Source: UMGS172 sp045546915
GTDB taxonomy: Bacteria; Bacillota; Clostridia; Oscillospirales; Acutalibacteraceae
Assembly (NCBI GenBank): GCA_045546915.1
Contig: JAZQDU010000028.1
Span: 1 to 32,879, forward strand
Reading direction: 5' to 3'
DNA: 32,879 bases
The notes below the pieces were generated by a model. The model saw only the letters and a list, made by a program, of their open reading frames with translations, was not told the origin of the DNA and ran no database searches. Positions 6,153 to 14,245 of this stretch are shown here, one piece after another. The position numbers were made by a program, and so were the translations under genes. The first letter of the stretch is position 1, and every line of letters begins with the position of its first letter.

Positions 6153-6922
6153 AAGAGATATTAAATATTATCGTTGACTTGTTTGTCAAAAACGGTTTTG
6201 TAATGTCTTTCCTTATTGTTGGAGTCATTGCAATGTTTTCTAATTTTATTGCCGCTAAAGTTACCCGCGGAAGAATCCATGCGTCTGCAATTGCTATATT
6301 TCTTGGACTTGTTTTAGCATACATAGGAGGTAGTATTACAGGCGGTTCAAAGGGACTTTCGGATGTAACTATCTTTACAGGAATTGGTGTTCTTGGTGGT
6401 TCGGCACTCCGCGATTTTACAATTATATCAACTGCTCACGGGGCAAAATTGTCCGAAATCAAAAAAAGTGGTTTAGTGGGTGTAATTTCGCTTATATTAG
6501 GAGTTGTACTTACTTTTATTATAAGTGCGTTGGTGTGTGTTGCGTTTGGTTACAGGGATGCCGCCAGCGTTACAACTATTGCGGCAGGCGCAGTTACTTT
6601 TGTTGTAGGTCCCGTTACCGGTGCGGCGGTTGGTGCAAGTTCTGCTGTTATTGCTATTTCAATTGCAACAGGTGTTTTTAAATCTATTGCAGTTATGCTT
6701 CTTACACCGATGCTTGCCAAGAAGATAGGTCTTAATACACCGAGCGCAGCTATGGTGTTTGGCGGCTTGATGGGAACTACAAGCGGTGTATCTGCAGGTC
6801 TTGCAGCAACCGACCCTAAATTAGTTCCTTATGGTGCTATGACAGCCACATTTTATACAGGGCTTGGATGTTTGCTTTGCCCATCAGTATTATACTTTTT
6901 AGTGCAAATCATTTTACCATAA
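6149..6922 (+). CDS. madM: Malonate transporter subunit MadM-like
   Basis: This is a 257-aa polytopic membrane protein matching MadM, the larger partner of MadL. Visible features are about eight hydrophobic segments and conserved glycine-rich loops (ITGGSKGLSDVTIFTGIGVL and GGSALRDFTIISTAHGAKLSE). The late motif GGLMGTTSGVSAGLAATDPKLVPYGAM is also present. It is translated from an ATG overlapping the madL stop. A terminator follows at once, so the operon contains only these two genes. The role is inferred to be Na+- or H+-coupled uptake of a small carboxylate. Malonate itself is an inference from family only. Confidence 0.9.
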   Translation: MKEILNIIVDLFVKNGFVMSFLIVGVIAMFSNFIAAKVTRGRIHASAIAIFLGLVLAYIGGSITGGSKGLSDVTIFTGIGVLGGSALRDFTIISTAHGAKLSEIKKSGLVGVISLILGVVLTFIISALVCVAFGYRDAASVTTIAAGAVTFVVGPVTGAAVGASSAVIAISIATGVFKSIAVMLLTPMLAKKIGLNTPSAAMVFGGLMGTTSGVSAGLAATDPKLVPYGAMTATFYTGLGCLLCPSVLYFLVQIILP

Positions 6923-6928
6923 AACAAG

Positions 6929-6958
6929 AATCCCGTTTTCTTTTGAGAACGGGATTTT
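6929..6958 (+). terminator. Intrinsic terminator after madM
   Basis: AATCCCGTTTTC (6929-6940) pairs with GAGAACGGGATT (6945-6956), including one G-T pair, and a T-run follows. The rest of the gap to 7155 is A+T-rich and shows only a possible promoter and an isolated GGACAGTCC palindrome (7033-7041). Confidence 0.9.
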
Positions 6959-7089
6959 ACTTTTAACCATTCACTAAAACTATCGGGCTTGACGTTCTTT
7001 GGTGAATAAAAGAGTCAAAAGTTACTGTTTGGACAGTCCCTTTATTTTTGTGTTTGATTAATTAGTATACAAAAATTCCATCATGAGAA

Positions 7090-7118
7090 TTGAATTTTGT
7101 TAAAATTTGTGATACACT
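7090..7118 (+). promoter_or_regulatory. Possible promoter of alkaline phosphatase gene
   Basis: TTGAAT (7090-7095), 17 nt and TACACT (7113-7118) with extended TGA. A second TATAAT lies at 7134-7139 but lacks a well-spaced -35 box. Confidence 0.4.
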
Positions 7119-7155
7119 TATTTGATAAAATCGTATAATTTAAAGGAGAAGATTT

Positions 7156-8610
7156 ATGAAAAAGTTTTTATGCATTATTACTGCATTTGCGCTTCTTTTA
7201 GGAATGCTTACCGGATGTAATAAAAACGGCGCTAATGCTGATGGGGCAACTACGGCAGACGGTACCGAAAGTGAGCAGACAGTATCCCGCGAGCAAATTC
7301 GCGGTGTTCTTAACGGACATCTGCTTTCTGAGTTTACAATTATATACGCCGCTTCCGAACCCGATTATACTCAGCGTGCCGCAACATATTTGTGCGACGA
7401 AATTGTTGAGCGTACCGGTGTTCTTCTTACCGTAAAGTCGGATGCTGAGCAGACTGAAACATTAGAACATGAGATTGTTATTGGTAACACCAATCGTGCC
7501 ATTTCTACCGAACTCGACATTGAGAAAGAGCAACTTCAGTTCTCTATGTTGGCCGACGATAATCATATCGCTATGGAGGGCGATTATTTTGTAATCGCCG
7601 CTGCTGCATACTATTTTGTTGAAAATTATATTAAGGACGAGGCGTTTGAGTCTACAATTGCCAAGGAAGAAACCGTACATGACCCGATAATAAAGAAAAC
7701 TGAAAATATAATTTATCTTATCGGCGATGGTATGGGCATAAACCAGACATATCTTCATAATTGTTATACTGCTAAGGACCATGGTTTGCTCAGTGACGGT
7801 GAAAATTTGTTCTACGGACATATGTTGCCCTATTTAGGCTACGCCCGTACACCTTCGCTTTCCGGCACTACCGACAGTGCGGCAGGAGGTACAGCACTTG
7901 CTACAGGTTACAAGACCTATAACGGATATTTGGGTAAGGATAAAGACCTTAAAGATGTTAAATCACTTACTGAAATTGCTATTGAAGTAGGTAAGAGCAC
8001 TGCTGTTATGACTACCGAAGGTATAACAGGTGCAACGCCTGCAGCATTTTCATCACACGCTTCAAGCCGTTCCGATTCTGCCAACATTACTGCCGGTCAG
8101 AATGAACTTATGCAGAAATATGGAACAATTATTCTTGGAGGTTACGATGCAAAGTATGCTAAGGATGTTGTAAAACAGTTAGAGAGTGATTATCAAAACA
8201 CCTTAGCAACACTTTCTAAAAATGAAAACGGCTTCTTCATTATGTACGAGGAGGCACATATTGATAAGCATTGTCATTCGGAAGACCTTATAAGAACTTT
8301 CTATGCTATGGTTAGATTTAATCAGATTATAGGCCTTTCTATGGAATATGCTTTCTACAATCCTGAAACCATGGTACTTATTACAGCAGACCACGAAACA
8401 GGCGGAATGATAATAGGAGATGAAGGCAGATGCCAATTCACGTATGATAACCATACAAATCAGGAGGTTCCTGTGTTTGCGTACGGTTATTATGCTAAGA
8501 TTTTTGATAAAGTAACCATCGAAAACATTCAGATTCCCAAAACCCTTGCTAAGTTAATGGGAGGTCAAATGGTTGGTTATGAAGATACTAAATATCCCGC
8601 ACTTAGTTAA
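7156..8610 (+). CDS. Lipoprotein alkaline phosphatase with extra N-terminal domain
   Basis: This is a 484-aa phosphomonoesterase predicted to be anchored outside the cell membrane. Residues 1-21 are a lipoprotein signal ending in the lipobox LTGC (Cys21). Residues about 50-160 form an added alpha/beta domain with HEIVIGNTNRAIS. It resembles the small domain placed before catalytic domains in several secreted glycosidases and hydrolases, but this is a resemblance only. The catalytic core starts at IIYLIGDGMG (metal Asp191). It carries TDSAAGGTALATG with nucleophile Ser241, TEGITGATPAAF, HIDKHCHSED and TADHETGG (Asp412, His413). All key residues are present. The start follows AAAGGAGAAG. It is monocistronic, with a terminator at 8629. 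It probably releases phosphate from organic phosphates, and no Pho-box could be identified. Confidence 0.9.
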   Translation: MKKFLCIITAFALLLGMLTGCNKNGANADGATTADGTESEQTVSREQIRGVLNGHLLSEFTIIYAASEPDYTQRAATYLCDEIVERTGVLLTVKSDAEQTETLEHEIVIGNTNRAISTELDIEKEQLQFSMLADDNHIAMEGDYFVIAAAAYYFVENYIKDEAFESTIAKEETVHDPIIKKTENIIYLIGDGMGINQTYLHNCYTAKDHGLLSDGENLFYGHMLPYLGYARTPSLSGTTDSAAGGTALATGYKTYNGYLGKDKDLKDVKSLTEIAIEVGKSTAVMTTEGITGATPAAFSSHASSRSDSANITAGQNELMQKYGTIILGGYDAKYAKDVVKQLESDYQNTLATLSKNENGFFIMYEEAHIDKHCHSEDLIRTFYAMVRFNQIIGLSMEYAFYNPETMVLITADHETGGMIIGDEGRCQFTYDNHTNQEVPVFAYGYYAKIFDKVTIENIQIPKTLAKLMGGQMVGYEDTKYPALS

Positions 8611-8628
8611 TAGGAAATAGTTGAAACA

Positions 8629-8670
8629 AAAAAATCACACAAAACCTGTTAGGGTGTTGTGTGATTTTTT
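8629..8670 (+). terminator. Intrinsic terminator after alkaline phosphatase
   Basis: A 14-bp stem (AAAAAATCACACAA, 8629-8642, with 8657-8670) has a loop of about 14 nt that may fold further. It ends in six T. Confidence 0.9.
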
Positions 8671-8732
8671 GTTTTTAATGTTGTGTGTTCTGCGTTAATG
8701 TGGGCAAGATAAATCTATCAAAGTGTTTTGGA

Positions 8733-10040
8733 GTGGTAAATATAGAGTCTATCTGGCTAAAAACTGTAGAACGTAAAACTTTTCCGTCGCAAAAAGGTGA
8801 CATTAAAACCGATGTGTTAATTGTCGGCGGTGGAATAGCAGGTATTTTATGTGCCTATATGCTGAAACTTAAGGGAATAGAGTGCGTGTTGGTGGAGGCC
8901 GACCGTATTTGCGCAGGTGTAACCCAAAGCACAACTGCAAAAATCACAGTTCAACACGGGGCTGTTTACGATAAAATTATAGGCAAATATGGTTTAGAAG
9001 CAGCTAAGATGTATCTTAAGGCACAACAAACTGCCGCTGAGCAATATAAGAAAATTTGCAGTAAAATAGACTGCGATTATGAAACAAAAGATTCTTACGT
9101 TTATTCGATAGACAATCGCAATTTGATTGAGCGCGAAGTCACCGCCTACGATAGTTTAGGATATAAGGCAAAGTTTTGTGAAGATATCGAACTGCCTTTT
9201 AAGGTTGCAGGCGCAATAAAGGTTAAAAATCAGGCACAGTTTAATCCGATTAAATTCTGTTTTTCGATTCTCAATGAACTTACAATATATGAAAACACAA
9301 AAGTTCTTGAGTTTTTTAAGGGTGGTGTTGTGACAAACCGAGGTAAAATTTTGGCTGAAAAAATCATAATAGCCACTCATTTTCCCATCATTAATAAACA
9401 CGGCGGGTATTTTTTAAAAATGTATCAGCACCGTTCTTATGTGTTGGCTTTAGACAATGTACCAATACCTAATGGAATGTATGTTGACGAAAATTTAAAG
9501 GGACTATCGTTCAGAGAGTATAGCAGTATGCTTTTGCTGGGTGGAGGTAGCCACCGAACCGGTAAAAAGGGCGGAAGTTGGCAGGAACTTGAACGTTTTG
9601 CACAAGAAAATTACCCGCAACACAAAGTAGTGACGAGGTTCGCAACGCAGGATTGCATGACGCTTGACCACATTCCGTACATTGGTCAGTATTGCAAAAA
9701 TACACCAAATATGTTTGTAGCAACCGGTTTTAATAAATGGGGAATGACGTCTTCAATGGCGGCGGCGATAATTTTGTCAGACTTAATAAGAGGCAAGCAA
9801 AATGATTTTGCCAAAGTTTTTTTGCCGTCAAGAAGCATTTTGCACCCACAATTAGCATTAAATTTAGCCGAGACGGTCGTCAATATGCTGACACCTACCG
9901 TTCCAAGATGCCCGCATATGGGTTGTGCGTTAAAGTATAATTCACAGGAACATTCGTGGGACTGTCCGTGCCATGGGTCGCGGTTTGACCAAAACGGAAA
10001 ACTCATTGAAAATCCTGCAACCGATGACAAAAAGTTTTAA
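8733..10040 (+). CDS. FAD-dependent oxidoreductase with C-terminal Rieske [2Fe-2S] domain
   Basis: The protein is about 435 aa. The N-terminal part is a DAO/glycine-oxidase-type FAD domain with the dinucleotide fold TDVLIVGGGIAGILCAYML followed by VLVEADRICAGVTQSTTAKIT. The last 50 residues form a Rieske iron-sulphur domain with CPHMGC and CPCHG, which hold the cluster Cys and His ligands. Such fusions are common in Firmicutes and Bacteroidetes, but the substrate is unknown. The start is uncertain. The frame opens with GTG at 8685. I give GTG at 8733, but the only good ribosome site (GGAG, 8730-8733) points to an ATA at 8742, which would give a product beginning MESIWLKT. It is expected to be cytoplasmic, and a palindromic terminator follows. 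Confidence 0.85.
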   Translation: MVNIESIWLKTVERKTFPSQKGDIKTDVLIVGGGIAGILCAYMLKLKGIECVLVEADRICAGVTQSTTAKITVQHGAVYDKIIGKYGLEAAKMYLKAQQTAAEQYKKICSKIDCDYETKDSYVYSIDNRNLIEREVTAYDSLGYKAKFCEDIELPFKVAGAIKVKNQAQFNPIKFCFSILNELTIYENTKVLEFFKGGVVTNRGKILAEKIIIATHFPIINKHGGYFLKMYQHRSYVLALDNVPIPNGMYVDENLKGLSFREYSSMLLLGGGSHRTGKKGGSWQELERFAQENYPQHKVVTRFATQDCMTLDHIPYIGQYCKNTPNMFVATGFNKWGMTSSMAAAIILSDLIRGKQNDFAKVFLPSRSILHPQLALNLAETVVNMLTPTVPRCPHMGCALKYNSQEHSWDCPCHGSRFDQNGKLIENPATDDKKF

Positions 10041-10075
10041 TTAGTATACAGTGTTTGTAATTTCATTACACAAAC

Positions 10076-10124
10076 AAACAACGGATTTTACCCAATTTAT
10101 GAATTTAGGTAAAATCCGTTGTTT
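10076..10124. terminator. Bidirectional terminator
   Basis: A 17-bp perfect stem (10076-10092 with 10108-10124) flanked by A and T runs lies between converging genes. It can stop transcription from both sides. Confidence 0.9.
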
Positions 10125-10127
10125 TGT

Positions 10128-10343
10128 TTATTGTTGTATATTTGGGTTGTTGGTTCGGTCAACTAAATAATCAATACTTACATTATAATAATCTGCCAAT
10201 TTAATTAACACTTCAGCAGTTAATGAGATAACGCCGGTTTCATACTGAGAATAAGTGTTTTGTGTAACGTTTAAGTATTTTGCAATGTCTTTTTGCTTTA
10301 TATCATTGTCTTCTCTAATACCGCGCAAATTCTTATATTGCAT
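10128..10343 (-). CDS. Small XRE-family repressor
   Basis: This is a 71-aa protein that is almost only a helix-turn-helix (begins MQYKNLRGIREDNDIKQKD, then IAKYLNVTQNTYSQYETG and VLIKLADYYNVSIDYLVDRT). Such short Cro/CI-like proteins usually bind as dimers to palindromes and repress their own promoter. The ATG at 10343 has GAGGTG six bases upstream, and an in-frame GTG three codons earlier overlaps that site and is less likely. Upstream (10372-10411) lie two copies of a 15-bp palindrome, a natural binding site for it. The divergent direction leads to a possible 28-aa peptide gene and an acyltransferase gene, which it may control. Confidence 0.9.
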   Translation of the reverse strand: MQYKNLRGIREDNDIKQKDIAKYLNVTQNTYSQYETGVISLTAEVLIKLADYYNVSIDYLVDRTNNPNIQQ

Positions 10344-10371
10344 AAAAATCACCTCAAAATTATTATGCGAT

Positions 10372-10411
10372 ATCTGTAATAAAGATATTGACTTTTATCT
10401 GTAATACAGAT
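10372..10411. promoter_or_regulatory. Twin operator palindromes in divergent promoter region
   Basis: ATCTGTAATACAGAT (10397-10411) is a perfect palindrome with 7-bp arms around a central A. ATCTGTAATAAAGAT (10372-10386) is the same site with one mismatch. Their centres are 25 bp apart. Copy 2 lies between the -35 TTGACT (10388-10393) and -10 TATTAT (10411-10416) of a plus-strand promoter. This is typical of autoregulated XRE repressors; that this protein binds here is inferred. Confidence 0.75.
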
Positions 10412-10416
10412 ATTAT
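10388..10416 (+). promoter_or_regulatory. Rightward promoter overlapping the operators
   Basis: TTGACT (10388-10393), a 17-nt spacer and TATTAT (10411-10416). The spacer contains operator copy 2, so repressor binding would block it. Confidence 0.6.
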
Positions 10417-10460
10417 AATAAAGTCAGATTTTGTCGAATGTTAAAAAAGAGTGATAAATT

Positions 10461-10547
10461 ATGAAATTTTGTAAAAATATGGAAAATTTTATGTATGAGG
10501 CAGTAATTTGCAAAGGCGATTCAAGAACTTGGAGTTGTCATTTTTAA
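10461..10547 (+). CDS. Possible 28-aa cysteine-containing peptide
   Basis: This is a 28-codon frame starting at ATG 10461. It begins MKFCKNMENFMY and ends RTWSCHF, with three cysteines. The upstream GAGTGA is a weak ribosome site at reasonable spacing, and the frame begins about 45 nt after the operator-controlled promoter. I do not recognise it. It may be a real small peptide, a leader peptide or chance. Support is positional only. Confidence 0.3.
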   Translation: MKFCKNMENFMYEAVICKGDSRTWSCHF

Positions 10548-10613
10548 CAAATCCATGCTTATAAGTGAGTGTCCGGACTTTTTAAATTTAAGGCTTTGAA
10601 AGAGGAAATTGAA

Positions 10614-11147
10614 ATGAATAAGAATTTATTGATTTTATGTGATAGTGCTTATGGAACTGTAGCAAAAGAAATTGCTCTGTCTATGGGGTGCTTTGAAAAA
10701 GTTGATGTGTTGAATCAGCATTTCGGAGTACCGGAAGCTGAGGGAGAGTACCACGAAATCAGTGTTGGTAAATTGGAAGATTACGAAAAATTTGCAGGTA
10801 CATATAGTTATGCTATAGTTACATTTGAGGATTCACACACAAGAGTGGCATGGTCTGATAAATTAATCGAAGCCGGATTTGCAATTATTTCTCTGATTTC
10901 CCCTAAAGCATATGTATCTCCTTCTGCACAGATCAATCAAGGATGTATCATAGAACCACTTGCAGGAGTTAGTTCCAATGTTACAATCGGTGCTTGTTCC
11001 ATCATCAAAACAGGGGCATTGATTAATCATAACAGCGTTATTGCGGAAGGATGTTGCTGTGAAAATTATAGTACCATAATGACGGGTGCTTATGTTGAAG
11101 CGTACCGTGTTGTAGAAATGCGGAGCACCGTTGAAAGTTATGAATAA
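10614..11147 (+). CDS. Acyltransferase of the NeuD/PglD-like left-handed beta-helix type
   Basis: This is a 177-aa protein. Residues 1-95 form a Rossmann-like N-terminal domain (NLLILCDSAYGTVAKEIALS) as in the sugar-binding half of PglD and NeuD enzymes. Residues about 100-165 carry hexapeptide-type repeats (AYVSPSAQINQGCIIEPLAG, NVTIGACSIIKTGALINHN, and SVIAEGCCCENYSTIM), which form a left-handed beta-helix. Such enzymes move an acetyl group from acetyl-CoA to an amino sugar. The ATG at 10614 follows AGAGGAAA. The open frame 15 codons upstream lacks a ribosome site. The C-terminus is a little shorter than in classical PglD, and no glycan cluster is adjacent, so the substrate is open. Confidence 0.75.
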   Translation: MNKNLLILCDSAYGTVAKEIALSMGCFEKVDVLNQHFGVPEAEGEYHEISVGKLEDYEKFAGTYSYAIVTFEDSHTRVAWSDKLIEAGFAIISLISPKAYVSPSAQINQGCIIEPLAGVSSNVTIGACSIIKTGALINHNSVIAEGCCCENYSTIMTGAYVEAYRVVEMRSTVESYE

Positions 11148-11194
11148 GCAATTTGGTTTGATATATAGTGCTTTTTCAACACACATAAACAAAG

Positions 11195-11238
11195 AAAGGG
11201 TTTTACCAAAATTTATAAATTTTGATAAAACCCTTTTG
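11195..11238. terminator. Bidirectional terminator between converging genes
   Basis: A long A+T-rich hairpin (AAAGGGTTTTA, 11195-11205, with TAAAACCCTTTT, 11226-11237) has a second paired block inside. It serves the acyltransferase gene and the minus-strand ABC operon. Confidence 0.85.
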
Positions 11239-11243
11239 TTTAA

Positions 11244-13337
11244 CTAATCAATATAAACTTTTTCTATTAAAAATTTCAGGTCGGCGTCATCGGGGATTTT
11301 GAATATAGCCCAATGTGACGATGGCTTTCCGTCCAATTCGTCGGAATCGGATTCAAAATACTCAAAACGAATAGTTGCTATTCGCGATTCGGCTGTGGGG
11401 GCAACGTATGGTGAGTTAGAAAGAATATCATACAGTTTTTTTGCATTGTCGCCGTATACCGTATAACCTTCAGGACCCGTTTTTGTTGTGCCGTTGTAAA
11501 GTTCAATATAAACGCTATTATTTTGTGAAGTGGCATTTTGTAAGGCGGTAAGTGCCAGTTGTCTTAAATCAGTTGCGCTCTGCTCCTCGTGAATTTTGCC
11601 TAAAATATAGGAATATGTGCGAGGCATTTGATTTGTGATGGGCAGGTTTACATAATACGCAACGCCTTTAATATTCACGCTGATTGAAACAGAACCGACG
11701 GTGTTGTAATACTCATATGATTTATCTGTTTCGGCTATAACTTTACCACCGGAAGCAATTGTGTACCACTCCGCAAAAGGCATGGAGCGCACATCTTCAA
11801 TATAAAGGTCAATAATTGTTTTTTGCTCGTTGTCCCATATCTTTCCGTTATTTGCAGCAAGATAAATATTGGCATCGTAACTTATTGCTTTGTCTAAAAT
11901 GTTCTCTATGTTATAAATATTTCTTATATCGTCATTTTTATCAAGTAATTCTGCAAATTCTTGATATTCATTTTTATCGAGGTATATAGAACGGTATTTA
12001 TAATTAACTCCCGTTTTAAAACCAACCTTAACGATTGTACCGTTATAAAGGCGTAGTGTTTTGTCTTCGTAAGATTTACGAGTTTTTGAATATGCTTTGC
12101 TCAAGAATTCTTCAATTTCGTCATCCGAAATATCTGTTTCGCTCATCATCTTATCAAAGTAGCGGCGAGAAATATTGCCATTATTCGATATTTTTATTGA
12201 TTTTACGGTTTCGGCTGAGGGAGTAAAGTTGTACTCTGCATTATAAACACAAACCGCAGTTACGATAACTACTATATTAATTACTGCTAAAATCCAGAGT
12301 TTAGGTAATGCTTTTAGCATATTTATTGCTTTTTTTGTGGTTATCAATTCGTAAATCAGGTAAACGGCTATCGCAATAATATAAAGAACGATTACTATAA
12401 AAATTTCCTCATAATTTAAGCCGCCTCTGGTTACAAATGAGTTTCCGGCAATGTATATCGGAATAAGGCAGACAATAAAACTTACTATAATGCGAAATAC
12501 AGTTTGTAAATGCTTGTTCACAGCGCTGTATGAAGCACTTTCGCTTTTTCTGTGTTTAAAAAGCATTGCTCCTAAAAGTAAATACAAAATGGCTAAGACT
12601 AAGCTATAAATTATCGAGGTTGCAGATGACATGGATTCATTCATGAAATCAGAACCGTTTACAGAACTGATTAATGCCCCAAATATAAGGTTAAGCGAAT
12701 AAGACCCAAAGCCTTCGGTTGTGATATTTGAAAACAATATGCTGTGAGAGGTTAATGCACCGAAATATATAATTAATGCTCGGGGTAAAAACAGTATAAT
12801 GCAGGCTATGATTATATTGTTAAAGGTGGTGCCGGTAATACTTGAAGATATTGTGAATGCACCCATAACCATAAGTATAAGCACAATGGTGCTTATTGCA
12901 ACCGATATAACCGAGGAAAAGTTTATAGCAAAATATTGCGGCATTAGTGAAAAGGATACAACTGAACATACGGACGATAATAAAACTGCTATAAAAGACC
13001 AACTGAAAATAGCAAGACAGAAGGTAAAAAACAAGCATTCGCGTGTAAATGGGGTTGAATGCCAGAAGTCAGATGTTGAACGCTTGGTTAAAAATCCAAA
13101 AAGATTGAACATCAATAGCGGGGTCATTAAAAGAGGTACTGTTAGTACCATTGGATTAATTTCAAGCAACCCGACAGCACGCATGGTTACATCGCTATAA
13201 TTTGTAAAGATAATACGATATCCGAAAGCAGTTATGAAAGATTGGATACATAGTAATACAGTAAAAAGTCCGCCTATTAGCATACACCTTTTAAGTGAAT
13301 CAACATAAAGGCCTAAGTCGAAATATTTTTTCTTCAT
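11244..13337 (-). CDS. ABC transporter permease of the YtrA-type operon
   Basis: This is a 697-aa integral membrane protein. Roughly six hydrophobic segments lie in residues 15-260 and several more at 285-370. A long extracytoplasmic region follows (about 375-697) with no motif I can name. Family-like features are the opening KKKYFDLGLYVDSLKRCMLIGG and the early STSDFWHSTPFTRECLF loop, which is usual for permeases paired with GntR-regulated ATPases. Its ATG overlaps the ATPase stop by four bases. It is the last gene of a three-gene operon with the ATPase and a GntR regulator. In Bacillus the related Ytr system responds to cell-wall antibiotics. The role here, envelope stress or peptide export, is inferred from that. 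Confidence 0.85.
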   Translation of the reverse strand: MKKKYFDLGLYVDSLKRCMLIGGLFTVLLCIQSFITAFGYRIIFTNYSDVTMRAVGLLEINPMVLTVPLLMTPLLMFNLFGFLTKRSTSDFWHSTPFTRECLFFTFCLAIFSWSFIAVLLSSVCSVVSFSLMPQYFAINFSSVISVAISTIVLILMVMGAFTISSSITGTTFNNIIIACIILFLPRALIIYFGALTSHSILFSNITTEGFGSYSLNLIFGALISSVNGSDFMNESMSSATSIIYSLVLAILYLLLGAMLFKHRKSESASYSAVNKHLQTVFRIIVSFIVCLIPIYIAGNSFVTRGGLNYEEIFIVIVLYIIAIAVYLIYELITTKKAINMLKALPKLWILAVINIVVIVTAVCVYNAEYNFTPSAETVKSIKISNNGNISRRYFDKMMSETDISDDEIEEFLSKAYSKTRKSYEDKTLRLYNGTIVKVGFKTGVNYKYRSIYLDKNEYQEFAELLDKNDDIRNIYNIENILDKAISYDANIYLAANNGKIWDNEQKTIIDLYIEDVRSMPFAEWYTIASGGKVIAETDKSYEYYNTVGSVSISVNIKGVAYYVNLPITNQMPRTYSYILGKIHEEQSATDLRQLALTALQNATSQNNSVYIELYNGTTKTGPEGYTVYGDNAKKLYDILSNSPYVAPTAESRIATIRFEYFESDSDELDGKPSSHWAIFKIPDDADLKFLIEKVYID

Positions 13338-14242
13338 TTTTCTCCCTCCGTTACATCGTTAAATTTATAACCCAACATTTCCATTTCATGTGTAAACACT
13401 TCCTCCAAAGAAAGAGGAAGAATATCTAAAAGGGCAGGGGACAAAGCGCTTAGTTTTTGCTTTACTTCATTGCGGTTACCACGAACAATAAAGTTTGAAA
13501 CGCTGCCTTTTTTGGTAAAAGAAAGCATATCGATTCCGTCAAATTTCGATTTGTCATATTCGCCTAAAAACGCAATTTGTACTTTGAATAGAGATGTTTT
13601 TAAGTTCTCAACATCACTTTGAAGTACAAGACCGCCTTTGTGTAATAATGCAAGTTGGTCGCAGGTGTCTTCAAGTTCACGCAATGAATGTGAAGTGATT
13701 ACAGCGGTTGCGTTGCGCTCTGCAACATCGTCGCAGATAATTTTTTTAACCAGTGTACGCATTATTGGGTCAAGTCCGTCAAAAGTTTCATCAAAAAAGA
13801 TGTATTGGGGCTTTGATGAAAGCGTAAGTATGGTTGCAGCCTGACGTCGCATACCTTTTGAAAATGTGCCGATATTACTCTTGGGGTTAAGGCCAAAAGC
13901 ATTAGTTAACTCATTAAATCTTTGCATATCAAAGTTGGGGTATACGGTTTTATAAAGCGAAACCATACGGTTCATATTTGCGCCATGAAGAAAGAATAGT
14001 TCGTCGGGCACAAGTATAATTTTTGTTTTGGCTACGGGGTTTTCAAAAATAGGTTGACCATCTAATAAAACAGAGCCTTTGTCAGCTTTATAGACACCGC
14101 TTATAACTCGTAAAAATGTTGATTTTCCGGCGCCGTTAGAACCGACCATGCCGTAAATACAGCCATCGGGAATAGTGCACGTTAAGTTTTCAATAGCACA
14201 AAAATCATCAAAAGTTTTGGTGAGATTCTTTACTTCAATCAT
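13334..14242 (-). CDS. ABC transporter ATP-binding protein (YtrB-like)
   Basis: This is a 302-aa ATPase that powers the adjacent permease. It has the Walker A MVGSNGAGKST (residues about 32-42), a signature region GTFSKGMRRQAA, Walker B YIFFDETFDGLDP with catalytic Glu, and the H-loop VITSHSLRELED. About 90 C-terminal residues form an extra regulatory domain. The ATG has an AAAGGAG site and lies 3 nt after the regulator stop. The stop overlaps the permease start by four bases, so the three proteins are made together. Confidence 0.95.
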   Translation of the reverse strand: MIEVKNLTKTFDDFCAIENLTCTIPDGCIYGMVGSNGAGKSTFLRVISGVYKADKGSVLLDGQPIFENPVAKTKIILVPDELFFLHGANMNRMVSLYKTVYPNFDMQRFNELTNAFGLNPKSNIGTFSKGMRRQAATILTLSSKPQYIFFDETFDGLDPIMRTLVKKIICDDVAERNATAVITSHSLRELEDTCDQLALLHKGGLVLQSDVENLKTSLFKVQIAFLGEYDKSKFDGIDMLSFTKKGSVSNFIVRGNRNEVKQKLSALSPALLDILPLSLEEVFTHEMEMLGYKFNDVTEGEK

Positions 14243-14245
14243 GGT

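Noticed and set aside
7025..7050. GGACAGTCCC-containing sequence as a transposon end
   Set aside because: Only one copy is present, with no partner repeat and no transposase remnant nearby.
12799..13200. 133-codon plus-strand frame
   Set aside because: It is antisense to the ABC permease membrane region and its composition mirrors hydrophobic codons.
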